DNA of 64,000 nt from Lytechinus variegatus (Eukaryota > Echinodermata > Echinoidea > Temnopleuroida > Toxopneustidae), in contig NC_054741.1 in the NCBI RefSeq assembly GCF_018143015.1, positions 58,047,048 through 58,111,047 of the forward strand. Reading direction: 5' to 3'. This document shows, in pieces, positions 1 to 13,500 of this stretch. A program made the position numbers and the translations under genes. Within the stretch, counting starts at the first letter, position 1; each line of letters starts with the position of its first letter. The notes beneath the pieces are model-generated. The model did no database searches and was not told the origin of the DNA. It was given only the letters and a program-made list of their open reading frames with translations.

Positions 1-1563
1 ACTTGATTACAATAGTAAATTTAAATTAAAATGCAATGTAAAAATGTAATAGGTCCATGAAAGAGTCGGCAAAGGTCATTGACTTGTCGACTCCCGTCAT
101 ATACATGTAGAGTGTACATAAAAAAAGATCTACACTATTAAAACAAAAACAAACATGGTATTGAAATCCCCACCCTATAGGCATTGTCGCAGATCTAACT
201 TTTTTTCAATGTACGATTACAGATGAAAATGTAAGACAGTTTTAAAGTCATCGAATAATAAATTCCGTAGTTTATAAGCATGAGCAAAGAATGATATCAT
301 GTACCGGTCACACATATTTTCCTTGTTCTGCTACTAGAGGGCGTTGGCCTATTTTGACACAAATTCTCTGAAATATCTCATTTGTTATGGAAGTTATTAT
401 ACCGTTGTAATCACGGAAAAGGTATTTAGGGAAGTATTTGGGGCTATATTCTCGACACAAACAAAATGAAATAACCCTTTCCGATCCAGGTCTTTTATGG
501 TCTAATTTTCCCAGGTACCCTTTTTGAGGTGCCCTTGGAAAATTCTTGGAGCATGAGAGGGCGCTAAGTGTAACCTTTTCCACGGGAGGTGTGCAGAAAG
601 GCAACTAAAATTTAGTTTATTATTTAATATCAGTGCAGGTTTTGTTTAAAAGGTGACGACTTAACTAGATCTATGCTTCTCTGCAATGGTATAATTGATA
701 ATCATCATACGAGTGGTTGAAAAGGGTCACCTAGTGTCTAGATGAATCAGTGTGAGGTGCTCAGTGACAGTCAACGTGAGATGCCCACAACACAGCATCT
801 CACATCGTAGATCACAAATAATGCACTGCAGAATCAATTAAAACAATTCGTCACTGGACACACACACACTCAACAATCGGACAAACAAAATTCGATTTCC
901 CTTATCAATGACGTTCTTGTCTCTTGTACAGTACATAAAACTGGCCGAGGGTCTGTCTGATAATGCAGTTTACATTATCCCATTATACTTTTTCCTGATT
1001 TATTAGACATAAATGAGGGTGAAAATGTGTATATACATCTTTCTAATTGTTTTCTTATTCCTTGTCATCCGACACCCTTTTCCATTTCATCATGGAAATC
1101 AACGCATGTCGTCAGTAGATTCTAGTCCTATTATAATTATCTGAACCATTTTTGCGATTTTGAAAGGCTCATGATTGCCACACTTTTTCGTAACCTATTC
1201 TCAAAATCTCAAATGGTGGCAGCAGATAGCGTTACGTAGTCTATTAAAACAAACCTTTTATAAATAGATCAGAAATATATATATATTAATAAATGAATTT
1301 TCTTCGAATATGACTGAATTAAGATTGCATGAGAAAATATTCTAATTCGTAATATCGATATTGTAATGTAATAATTTTTTTTGAGCCAAATAAAAATAAA
1401 AAGAGTATTCATTTTTAATCAAGATGTTTGAAAAAAATTCTAATTCTATTTAGCGCCACCAATGTTCGCCACCTGTACATCCTTTTGTGAGCGAGACGGT
1501 GAAGAAAAACGCCGTCGACACAAAATCAACCCGGATTTTTAAGGAAATTTCGCTTCGTTCAAG
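1..1563. other. Upstream region of LRWD1, no gene recognised
   Basis: AT-rich DNA before the first coding exon of the LRWD1 gene. I see no open frame that I can support as a gene: the longest, on the minus strand around 308-604, has no recognisable domain and no splice context. The promoter and 5' untranslated region of LRWD1 should lie in the last few hundred bases, where a slightly more GC-rich patch starts near 1450. I could not place a TATA box or initiator with any confidence. Confidence 0.5.
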
Positions 1564-4500
1564 ATGTCATACAAAGGTGAGCTTAATGTTATTGATGAAT
1601 CATATATTTTTGGTTCCAACCGTATACCTTTCAGAGCTCATTTATTACGGATTGACATGTTGTTTAATGTTTGAATCGTGGTGGTGTTATTTATTTCACT
1701 CAATTTGCTGTGCGTGAGTCGTGGTGGGACTCCGCGTCCTTTTCTGTATTGAGTGCATTTTCAGATGCCCAAACGCCTGTGTGCAGCCGCGCAGAGCTGT
1801 ATGAGCTGAGCGAAGGTCGAGAGTTGGGCAGCTGTGCAGTGCTGAACAGTGTGACTGGAGTGTGGATGTTTGCATGGTGTTCAAGCTAAGGCGTGTGACG
1901 AGAAGTCCTTGTACTTTCGTAATTTACTCGATGTGTCTGATTTTTAAATTTATGTCTCATTTCACTCACATGCACACAAATTTCTGCCGGCTTCCCAGGC
2001 CAAGGCCAAGTTAAATTTGAGGCTGCCTCAGTCAATTTATTTTTTTATCCCCTTTTGCTTTTAAATTTTGGAAATTAAATTTGCCCTAGCCTTGAAAATG
2101 TGTAATCTGTGCCATATTTCCACAGCATGCCGTAGCTTACAAATACAATGTAGCTCAGATTAAAGCGGTTCACCGAAAAATGTGCTAAAAATATAGAATT
2201 TGTGGTGTTCCTGGTTTGTGATCTTTCTTGCAAATGTAGGATCGTGTCTTCAAAATGTGGGAGCGAAGGACCGCTACAAGTCTGGTTGCATGTGGCAATG
2301 CCAATGCACTGACTTTTGAATGCCCTATTCATTCCCATTATGTCAAAAGAACGGCGCATTCTGATGTATCATGGCCGCAAAACATTGAAAATTAACATTG
2401 CAATTGAAAAGAGACAAATATGTTCAACAAACCTTGATGCTAATTTATGTTTTGTGAAAAAATTGAATTAAAACAATATTGCTGAAAAGCTCAACATGTC
2501 AAATTTCAGGCACTAATTCAATGAACAAGGTTATGATATAACCTTGTTCTCTGTTGGTACTATACTCCATGTGTGGCAAAATAAGATTGGCAATGTTTGG
2601 CTTATTTTCTCTCTTTTTTTTAAAACAAATGCTTGATTGTTTCACACTGTCAGATTCCAGCTAGATTACAGCTAGTCATCATATAACATGGGTCTGAAGT
2701 AAATCTGGTTCTTTTAAATATTTTTTCAAAATTAGAAATAGAGATAGAAAATGAAAAATTTTCTTGTCATATTACTTTCTACCAATAAAGGGCGTACACA
2801 AAAATTATGCCCAAGTTACTAATGAAAAATAAATTGCAACTGTATGGAAACTAGTATTTTGGTCACAAAAGTGTTATTTTAATGATTTTAAAAGTGTGTG
2901 TTGTGTACTGCATTTGCATACCATAGTCCTACCTGTAGATTCCCCACAGGCAGTGAGCAAGTGATTTCAAGCAGGTTACATGTACTCTACTATTGCCAAT
3001 TCAATTTTGAATAACAAAGTTACAGGTTAAGTAAAACCTTGCTATACAATTCCCATAGAAGCACATTGAAATGATTGAATCTTTGTTAATTAGTGCACAT
3101 TTAGATCGGGATAAGAGAGAGGCTTATCATTTTCACGAGAAGGCCATAAAGTAATGGAAGCCAAAGTAAATTGTAAAGTGTAAAATAAGTGAATTGTGAA
3201 ATTAAGGTATGGAACAATTCAATGTGCAAGTTTGTCACTAATGTACATGTTCAGGTTAATGATGTATTCATTTTGTTTGAATTGTCCTTAGTTTTAATTT
3301 ACATGAAATATGTCAAAACTCTCCCCCTTTTTTCAAAGCATTTTTTGTCCTTAAACTATTCGCAACATTATATGCTTGCTTTTATGTTGCAGGGAGTCGG
3401 ATGACTGGCACAAGCCGGGTGTTTCCATGTCCTGACCCGGATGCCCCTCCGGTCATTCCCACCAAGATCTTCTCAAGCAGTACCATTGTTGAGAAAATGA
3501 TGCTTAATTGCAGTGGATGTTCCACCCTCCAGGTAAATATTAGTCCCATTTCTATGGTCAAGTACACATACGTCCCAACAAAAATTTACTTAAATGAATA
3601 GAGAAAATCAAGTTAGCATTATGTTGAAATTTCATCAAAATCAGACGTATAAGAAAGTTTTACAATAAAGAGAGTGATTACCCCCCCCCTTCAAGTGTAA
3701 TTGGGAGAAGATGTTATACAATAAAATACAAAAGAAATTTTGAGTTTAGTACAAAATGTGTCACTGATTGGGGGGCTTTCTTCGTCTTTTAATTTTTTTT
3801 GCACATGTGATTGAATATTGTAAAATTTGTGTTTTGTGGTAATATTATTATTAATGTGACAATAAACTTTTTTTTACCTCTACCAGGATATTGTGCACCT
3901 TGACCTGTCCAACAGGCGCATCTCTACCCTAGACCCGGCAGTGTTTTCTCGTATGAGCAGCCTGGTAGATCTGAACCTGACTAACAATCGCCTGACTGGT
4001 TTCCCTCTCTCACTGGGACTGCGTCACCTCAAGAAGCTCAACTGTAACAGCAACCTCCTCAAGTCTGTGCATACCCTGGAGCAGTTCCCCAGTGTAGAGG
4101 AGCTTCACATCGAGAACAATGAGCTCACTGTGAGTGAACTGATTGATGTAACCCATCAACTACCGAATTCTCTCAATCCCATTAGTAGCAGCAAAAGACA
4201 CCTCACATAGGAAATTAAAGTTTGGATTCTGTTGGTGATTTTATGCAGAATATGATATTCATACTCATGCATGACCAAGTAAAAAGAATTTGAAAAAATG
4301 GGGTATAATTTTCCTGGTATCACATTGTAAAGTTTTAGAGAAATTTGATTACTGTATTCATAATCTTTGCTATTTCTTACTATTTCTTAAATGAACATTG
4401 TATATTTATTTTATTATCCGATTTAGGTTGCTGACCAATACATTGCAGTCTACATGCTTCCCAAGTTGAAGGTGTTGAATGGAAAAGAAGTTGATCTTAG

Positions 4501-7500
4501 AGAAACAATCCTCAACATGGAAGAGACACTGCAGGAACAGGTTTGTATACGTATTTGGGTAGCATTTCATGAACTAATAATCAGGGATTTTCACTGACTG
4601 TTTGTTGTAAGCTACTGAAATTCTTGCATCTGATAGACCAATCTTAATTTGTTGATGAAAATCAATGGCAAGATGCTTGATGAACTCTCCTCCCCTTTAA
4701 AGTCAGGATAACTTTACTTGTTGGATTTTTGTTATCATCTTTGCATTGCATACATACTAAAGATATGTTTGGCACTGTGAGTGCAATGCATGTGGGATGT
4801 GAAAAAAAGCCTTTGTATTGTGTTCTTAATACCTTTGAACTCTTGATTCTGTAGCTCTTCTGTGGTCTATTATGTGAGGTAGTGTGAATGAAAAAAGTTG
4901 CATCCTTTGTTTCTTTTTGCCATTCCTGTTCATGGTTCTTATAAGCAGGATGTGCCTTGTTCACCATTCTATTCTTTGTAGCTTATTGATTGGGAATGCA
5001 TAGCAATGATACATTAGATATCTTGGACTGGGGAATATTGAAGAATAGTCTATGTATGGGATCAAAATGCCCCTTTGATGATTAAAGATGATTCTGTGCT
5101 GTTTATGCCCAATTAATATTACACCTATTCTAGAGCCTTTTATATACGTTTATTATCATCGTGTGTAAGTGGGGAAATGTATGTGTAATGGAAGTGGTGT
5201 AGTAATGGTTATTTAGAGGACTGTTGAATGTATTTTAAGCTGGAAGCACAAACCGATTAAACCAGTCATTTTAAACCATTGCTTGACTCCCCTTTTATAC
5301 AGCCCTTGATACTGAGATGGCACCATGACCATGGGCTGCAGAAGGATATTCTAATTATGGGTCATTGGTCACCATAGTCTTGCTTTCCTACAGACCTTAT
5401 ATACCTTTTCTCCTCTGCCTAGGAAGCATTCCAACAAGATTTTGAATACAATATAATCTGATCTTGTTTGAAATCACCTACTTGCATCATAAGCACCCTG
5501 AGTATATTACAAGAGAATCAAGTTTGTTCAGTTTTATGGGAATCTTGTAAGTCCAATGACCAATACCCAATTGAAGATCATTTTGGATGTGCTGATAAAA
5601 AGGGCCTTATGTCTTTTTCTGACTGTTTGTGACAGGTGCATATCTTGTGGGCGGAGAGCTGTGCTCCTCTGTTGAAGGACCCGATGAGCAGGGCAGAAGT
5701 CCAGATGCTGGAACAACAGTTCATTGAACTTCTCAAGAATCAAGTTCAGTTTGGACCTGATGCTCTCACAGATTTCACTCATCACATGGTAATATTTAGA
5801 TGTTGTGTACATAGAATATTGTCGCCTGGTATGTGCATGTGCAGTCATTTTCAATTCCTGTGCTGCTGGCATAAGAGCAAGCACATGCTATTCAAAATGT
5901 ACAGTTGGAGTTGAGGCCCCTATTCCCTATCAACAGGACCTAAAACTTTCTCATATGGACCCTGCATCTTTATTCAAATTGCAACATTTTGATGTAGTCT
6001 TACAATTCTCTCTTCACTGGTGAAGTAACACATAAAACATGCATAACACAATATTTGCCAAGAAATAAGATTCATTTTTTATTACACTTCCAGAAATTTA
6101 CTGTCTGAAGTTTTCAGATCATGACAACTTTGCCTCGTTTCATTTGAATCACAGGTATCTGACTGTTTACTGTGATAATTGTGTTAAACACGGACTGTCA
6201 GATAAAACATCCAACAAGTCCATTCATGAAGTGCTCCCTAGAACAAAGCGAAAGAAAATGAATTAACAATAAACAAAAATTTGCTGATTACAAGAATTCT
6301 TGATTTTGTACCCCCCCCTTATTTTCAAATCTAACCAAGTCAAGATATTGATTTGGAGCTTGTGAAAATGTATTTGATAATTACATTTGTTTTCCCGATT
6401 AACACCACTTACATCAGATGTTTGAGATAATGTTGTTTCGTCTTATACCCATAGCTCACTGTATTGGCAGAGAAGTGTGTTAGGCAGATGACTGCTCATC
6501 TACGTAAGATTGCTGAGCCTGGCACACCCATATCTAAAGTTCAGATTGTTGTAAGGAATGAGACTGGAGGGTCTGCAAGCAAGGCTATAAGCAATGGAAG
6601 TGCAGCTGCACTGGCTAAATCTGTGGAGAAAAGACAAAACCAAGGTAAGTCTTATGAATAATAATTATAATAACAGCATGTTTACCCGGGGTAGCCACTT
6701 CAGTTCCGAAAACTATTCTCCCAGCATGCCGTGCTTTCATTATTACCCCGGCTTTAGCTGGGTTGCCTTAGCGCTTAAGCATTCCAGGAATTTCTTTCTA
6801 TCGGGTACCCATTCACCTCACCTGGGTTGAGTGCAGCACAATGTGGGTTAATTTCTTGCTGAAGGAAATCACACCAGGAATCGAACCCTCATCTCTCGAT
6901 TTGAAAGACGAGAGTCATAACCACTAGACCATGATGCCCCCATGAATGAATCAATAATCAATGAATCAAGATTTCTTTAAAATTTTGATAAGCAGTGTTG
7001 TACAATTTGAAATTACTGTATTCTGTTTTGCCAGGCCTGGCAGTGTGTGAAAATATGTGGTACAAGAGAAATTTGGCATAACTTTGAAATTTGAAAATAT
7101 TTCCCTGGTGAAAAAAAACCATGACACACTGTACACATAGCTCAATATCCACAGGTCAAGTGTGGTCAGATTCAAGGGGGGGGTCAGAAATTTGTCTCAG
7201 TAGCCTAATTAAAATGGGGTGAAGCATGGAAGTGACCATTTACATCAGTATCGCTATCTTGAAGTATATGCATTCACTGCAAGACATGCTGATTGTATTT
7301 ATACTTACACAGCACAATCCAGTGAACAAGAGCCTGCCCAGAAGAAGGCCAAGGCAGTACAGGGAGGTGCCACCCCTAAGGGCAAGGTCCCTAAGACATC
7401 GGCAAAGAAAAAAATGATAGAGGCCCAGAAGAGGCAAGAAGCTGGGGTAGTTGATGCGGATGATGATACCAAACCAGAAGTCAAAGAAGAAGAAGAGGTG

Positions 7501-10500
7501 GATGATGAGGACGAAGAAATGGAAAGCCAAGATTCTAATCAGGTGAGATGATCAAAATGTAACACAAAACATGCCCTTAGTAGGGCTTTGCTTTCAACTT
7601 TATTTGCAGTATGACCTAGGACTTCAATATTTAGACAATACTTGGTAGATGAAATGGTTATGTTTATGACATCACAACTTCTCAATATGCAGGGTATCAC
7701 TGGCAGAATAAAACCCCATCTCTCATTCAGGCATTAATGTTCTTGTCAAAAGGTTGTTACCTTCCCAATTTTTCCCCCTTTCGGTGTCCCATTGTGGTTT
7801 TGAGTGCTACCATATACTCATGCCTCTTTGAATATTTAGGCCTACATGTATTCTCTCAAAAGATGTTTCAATTGCACCATGGTACAAAACTTTGGAATAT
7901 GCAGATATCTTGTTCTATTGTGCTTTGATTAGGTGCTCTTTAGCAAAAGCCCGCATTTAAAATTTGACTTTTTCAAGGGTTTGTAATAAAATAAACATAA
8001 TTATGTACACAAATCTGCTTAGTCCATGGTGTAATACCAGGGCACAATAGAAACCTCTGAGAATTCAGCCCGTAATGTTCAAAGATGGATTTGATATTTC
8101 ATGCATTATATTCATACTACATAAAAAAATGTTCTGATAAATGTTTATCTGAATTTCTCTTCCAGCTGTTACAAGCTACTGAAAAATACATGCTTCCTAT
8201 TGACCATGTTAGTCAGTGGAAATTAGGCCCGTTTCGGGTACACGTGTACACGCACGGTCAAGTCAGTGCACGTGTACTAAATTCCATCACCGTGTACACG
8301 GTAGCATCTGCATAAACAAGCTCACAGCCTCACATTAAATCTTAGTTCTCAGACACTGCACATGTTTTAATTACTAATATGTCAACATATTTCAATTAAT
8401 CCAGAGTGAGTTCACTTCCAAAATCGCCAATTTAATCCACATTCTTTCTGGAGACTCACGTTTTTGTACCACGAAATCGGCACGAAATGGGTCTGCTCCG
8501 GTCTCAAAAGCTCGAAAGCGTTGCTCAATCACACTCAGAGTCAATTTGAGAATCACCAATTGCGATAGCGATCATCGCTACAACTTACGTGTTATACGCT
8601 CGCACACAAGCCTACAAACAAACGCTCTTCAAATTGGCAACATAATAATGAAAATTAATCGATAACTTCAGTTACACTTATTCTGCAGCGATCTGTGCAT
8701 GCATGTACGGTACAGTATACAAAATGCGCATCCACCGAGCGTTGGCGATAGCTAGGGCCCTGCACTGATTTTCTTTTGCATTCTTTATTAATTTAATGCG
8801 CTGCTAAGCCGAGTAAACTTTTAATTTGCACCAATTTTTGTGGATTGATACTTCAAACTTCTCAGGTAAGCTTTAAAACCGTGACTTAGGCTATATAGAC
8901 CCCTTTTTATGACATATTGATGCGGGTCCGTGTCGACATGAAAACAGAACTCGCTCTCACAGTGTTTACAACGTGTACACGACCGAAAAACACGCCGTGT
9001 ACACGTGCATCAAAAATGGACTTTCAAAACGGGCCTAGTGGAAATCACTAAAAAACGCATTATTGAAATGCTCCCCTGTTTGACTTGATTGGTAAGAGTG
9101 TAATTGAACATCTTTCCTTAGGTCCCGCCAGCGCTATGATAAAGATACAGCCATTTGTTCACTTGTAAGCCTATGGCAAGCCATGTGCTAGAAAATTGCA
9201 ATCAGGGCTCCGTAACACAAAGGTTTGCGATGAATAGCAAATATGAAAGAACACTTCTGATTGGTTCCTAGTCATTATTTTGCGCCAAACGTGCATGTAA
9301 CATTGATCTTGATTGGTCAGTTCATTTAGTGATTGATCGCTAATCTTTGTGGAGCCCGGTTATAAAAATTGAGTGTTTTTCTTTAGGTTACACCCCCTTT
9401 TCGGATAGCATAAAGAATCGGTGTATTGAATTTGTATTATATTTTATTTTATGTTTGAATTTTGAAGGAATGTGGTATTGCATATGAGCCTGTTCATCTT
9501 TTGAGATGCCATTCTGTAGACAACGATCCAACAGACTGCAAGACCAATGTATGGAAATGTGCTTTCGAACCGAACCCTGAAATAGACGGTAAATTTGCTT
9601 TAAGTTTAACATCATTTTCATAAAATCGATACCCCGGTAATAAAAGCAACAGCATTGCATTATAATCTTGTTACATATCAAAATGTTTAATAATTGGTAA
9701 GCAATGTTCTGGGTCCACTTGGTAAAGAGTTGCGACCAATTCAAATTGATTAACAGAGTTACTACAGAATGATGATATATATTTTATAGGCACTATTGAT
9801 AATTAATAAATGTATGAATAACATTCTTGTGAAGGTAACAATAACTGGAGATACCATCGCTTAATACTGGAAAACAGTTACATGTACTTTAGAATGAAGG
9901 TGTTATTCTGTTGCGACCAAGTATTTGACTTTTTTAATTATCTGTTGTTTTTATGGATTGTTTTAGATGTTAAATAATATTTCTGTTCTGGTGTATTTTA
10001 GGTAGTAATTTTTGTTCCAAATTTAATGTATCATTTGCATAATACTGTTAGGGGACAAATGGATCATTGAAGTGAATTTTGTGTTCTGTAACAGGTGCAA
10101 GTAAATGGACTGTTGCAACGTGTGGCAGTAACCAAGTGTGTGTCATTGACTGTAACTCTGGAAAAGTACTCAAGAAATATCAACACACAAGAGAGAAAGA
10201 GGTAAGTTTCCTAATTGTCTTTGTAGTTGCTATTTTATTAGTTAGACTTGTCTGTGATACCTTGATATTTTTTTGGAGCTTAAAATGCCTTTTAAGGTCA
10301 AACTGACATGAATACATGCTTCCCACTGAATATGACTACAAAAGAATGCTCATATGATGAAATTGGCGAGAATTTACTCATAATCACCCATTTTCTGCTT
10401 GTGGACGATAAATAAAAATCCTGATATTTATATTTTGGGTTCTTTTGTTGGAGAATGGGATTTTTTATCTTTTTAGAAATCTTTATAGCTATTACAAGAG

Positions 10501-13500
10501 TATTCTTCATCTACTCAACTTATCATTTCTCTCCTGTCTTTATCTGTAATGTTTTCATAGTAATTAAGCTGTGTTGCCCTCACTGAGCTAACCACCGTTC
10601 AGACCTTTCAACCATTCAGAATTTGGAAGTAAGAATATGCAGATACCTTTCTGAGGTTGTGATATCAAAACAATTTCCTTTTACTCCTGATGACTTTACT
10701 GCACAATCCTATGCTGAATACTGATCCCCCCTCTTTTTGAGCAAAATCATTTACAGTTAAATGAGTTGGTGGGTGTGCATCATTACCCAATATCGTGGTA
10801 TTTATGTTGATTCGTATCCATTTTATAGGAGTTCTACTGCATAGCATGGACCAAGCTTAGCGTCATCACCGAACAGCAACGGAGACCCACCACCGTCCTT
10901 GCCGCAGGAGGGGTACGAGGTACCATCAAACTACTCCACACCACCCAGTTACTCTGCTATGCCGAGATCAAATGCGAGAAGAAAGGCAAACCGGTAAATT
11001 GCCTGCTCTTCCATCCAAAGAGACCCACATGGCTATTCTGTAAGTGGCAAAATTCTCTCTTTTTTATTACTTGAAAAGTGCACTTTAATGATGTTGTGAT
11101 TTGGTTTTCCTTTCGTTCCTATCTTCAAATAGGTGATTGATTTTGGGACAGGTTAACAATTAATTTTAAGCCACTTCCTCAGAATTAATTTTTTCGATAC
11201 CTTGACAATGAGATAAGCCCTCGAAGAAAGATAAAAGTTCTAGAAATATATTACCCTGTTCATATACAGTCACTCTGAAAGAATAACATGGTGATTGATA
11301 TAGGGTTTTGAGTATTCTGTTGTCAAGCAATCTCTCTTGGTTAGAACGAGAAAGTGACATCACCAGCATGCAAGTAGTATGAAATGAATGATTGATGATT
11401 ATGTGAAACCTTGTCTCCACCCCTTTTTGTACCCCCCTTTTTGACCAAGGTGGTTCAGAAGACATCACTGTTATCGATATTGGCATTCCTCAAGGAGCAG
11501 ATCTCAAGACGAGACACAAGTAAGTTCAAATACCACCACATATGAGGAATGCCAGGTTTTATCTCCCTTATTCGATATTCATGACAAATGCTAAGGAAGA
11601 AAAGAATTCGTTCAAATTAATTTGTATGCTCCTATTGTCTTTTATACTTCATCTCGTCAAATTATTTGCTCTTATACTTTTCACTTCAAAATTGGGATCT
11701 TTACTGGTTTTACCATTATATGCTGGTAACAACACTCAAAGTGATTGTAGTGTAACATTCACTTTGATGAAGTAGACCCAATACAGTCACCAGGATGATC
11801 ACTGTGATAGGGCTATATTGTAGTCATTAGTTCTTAGACTGTAGATTTCTTATTATGCCCAAAGTACTAACAATGAATTGGACACTTCCAGTTGTGTCAA
11901 AACTTCTAAAGAGATGGGATTTTCATTCTGAATATATCAACAGAGACCGTAGAAGTACAAGGTTATGCTGACACAGTAATTTTTCTATTCGGCTGGTGTG
12001 CTTAAATTGGATACAGAGAGAGTTACAGAAGCCTTGGGAAGGCTTCAGATACCTGTAAAATTAAAGTGTAATGCCAGAGATTCTGCAAATATGAACAGAA
12101 CACCCATCTTCCTCCCACAAGAAACAATCATATTCAGTTTCTTTGTATACTCTAATCAGAAAACTATTCACATTGGAAGCACCTGGTAGATGTCTTGGTT
12201 TGGTTATCTGCCCCAAGTCTAACTTCTTAATGGCTGGCTGTGACAATGGCTGCTACGGATGGGATATAGATGTCAAGGGACCAATGTCCAAGAGAGAAAA
12301 GTGAGTACTTAACTTTGATTGAAAGTCAGTAATACACTAAATCTTGTCAATAAAGACTCCCCAAGGGACGCAAAGAAATGTTGAAAAGGTTGTAGTTTTC
12401 TTTAATTAAAGAAAAGTTCCTTAAAATATAAATTTAAGTTGTAGTTACTTAATTTCAAAACGAGTTTGTACAGAATTCTTTTAAGTGACCAATCACCCAA
12501 GTGTCTGTAATGTATCCATACAAAATCAGTGCCAAAGGATTCTGGAAGATGCTGCAAAATTACCGAGAAATCAGCAAAAGAACCATAGAATCTTATAGAA
12601 TTGTCAGGTCTTTTTCCAAACACTAATAATACACTTTCCCGCATGTGCATATTTGTGTTGGCAATCTTCATTGTGATTGTTTTCAGCTTAGATTTCATTA
12701 TTGCATAGAGTTCAGTTGATGTAACTTTACCTCAGTTTGATCTGGGATAAAGTTGACATTTCAGCCTGGTTTTATAGACTTTCTTATGAAACCAGTGTTT
12801 ACTGCAGCAACTTTCATTTATCTTTAAATCCTATTTCAATGGGGGAAATTGTTCATTTGGAAATCCAACTGGAGGTCTCTATAGACAGGTGGTCCCTAAA
12901 GTGGGTCTGACTTTATATACCCCATGATAAGAAAAAGGAAGTACATGTATAGGCAAGCCATGATATCCAACCCATCCAAAAGTTCATGCCTTATATTTCT
13001 ACTACTATTAATTGCACATGTTTGTTTATATATTACAGGAGCCACAATGTAGAGTTTCTGTTGCCAAGCAAGGCAAGGCTAATGGGGGATGAAGAAGAGG
13101 AAATGGAAGATGATAGTGAGAAAGAGGGAGACATGATTGATGGACTTGCTCTCCTTAGAAATGATCTCATTGGTGAGTATTGCAATGTATTGGTGACTTC
13201 AATTGTACTGTTTTCTGTTCACTGTTTTTTGTGCAACTGGTACATTTTTTAATTTCCAGGCTGTAAAATTAACAAAGTATGTTTATTTTGGGCTAAATTT
13301 TCTACGTTAGATACATTGAGAAGTCTGCAAGTCCCAACATTGTCATTGATTAAGCAACTTGATTATTTATTTTGACTTTTGAATATGTCTTTAGACCACT
13401 GGCAAATGATAGACCATAATCTGAAATCTACATAATGCTGCTGTATAATTATCTGTGTAATGTAATTGCAGTGGATATGTTTTGAATATGATGCATGTAT

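Noticed and set aside
308..604. 98-codon open frame on the minus strand
   Set aside because: No domain, no splice continuation and no recognisable relative; likely chance.
6870..6941. Functional tRNA gene on the minus strand
   Set aside because: The head has A and B boxes but weak acceptor pairing, and it is joined to a repeated SINE body present elsewhere in the window.
8085..8315. Possible extra LRWD1 exon after an acceptor-like CCAG at 8165
   Set aside because: The LRWD1 frame joins exon 7 to exon 8 directly in the correct phase, and this frame runs into the hAT-like element.
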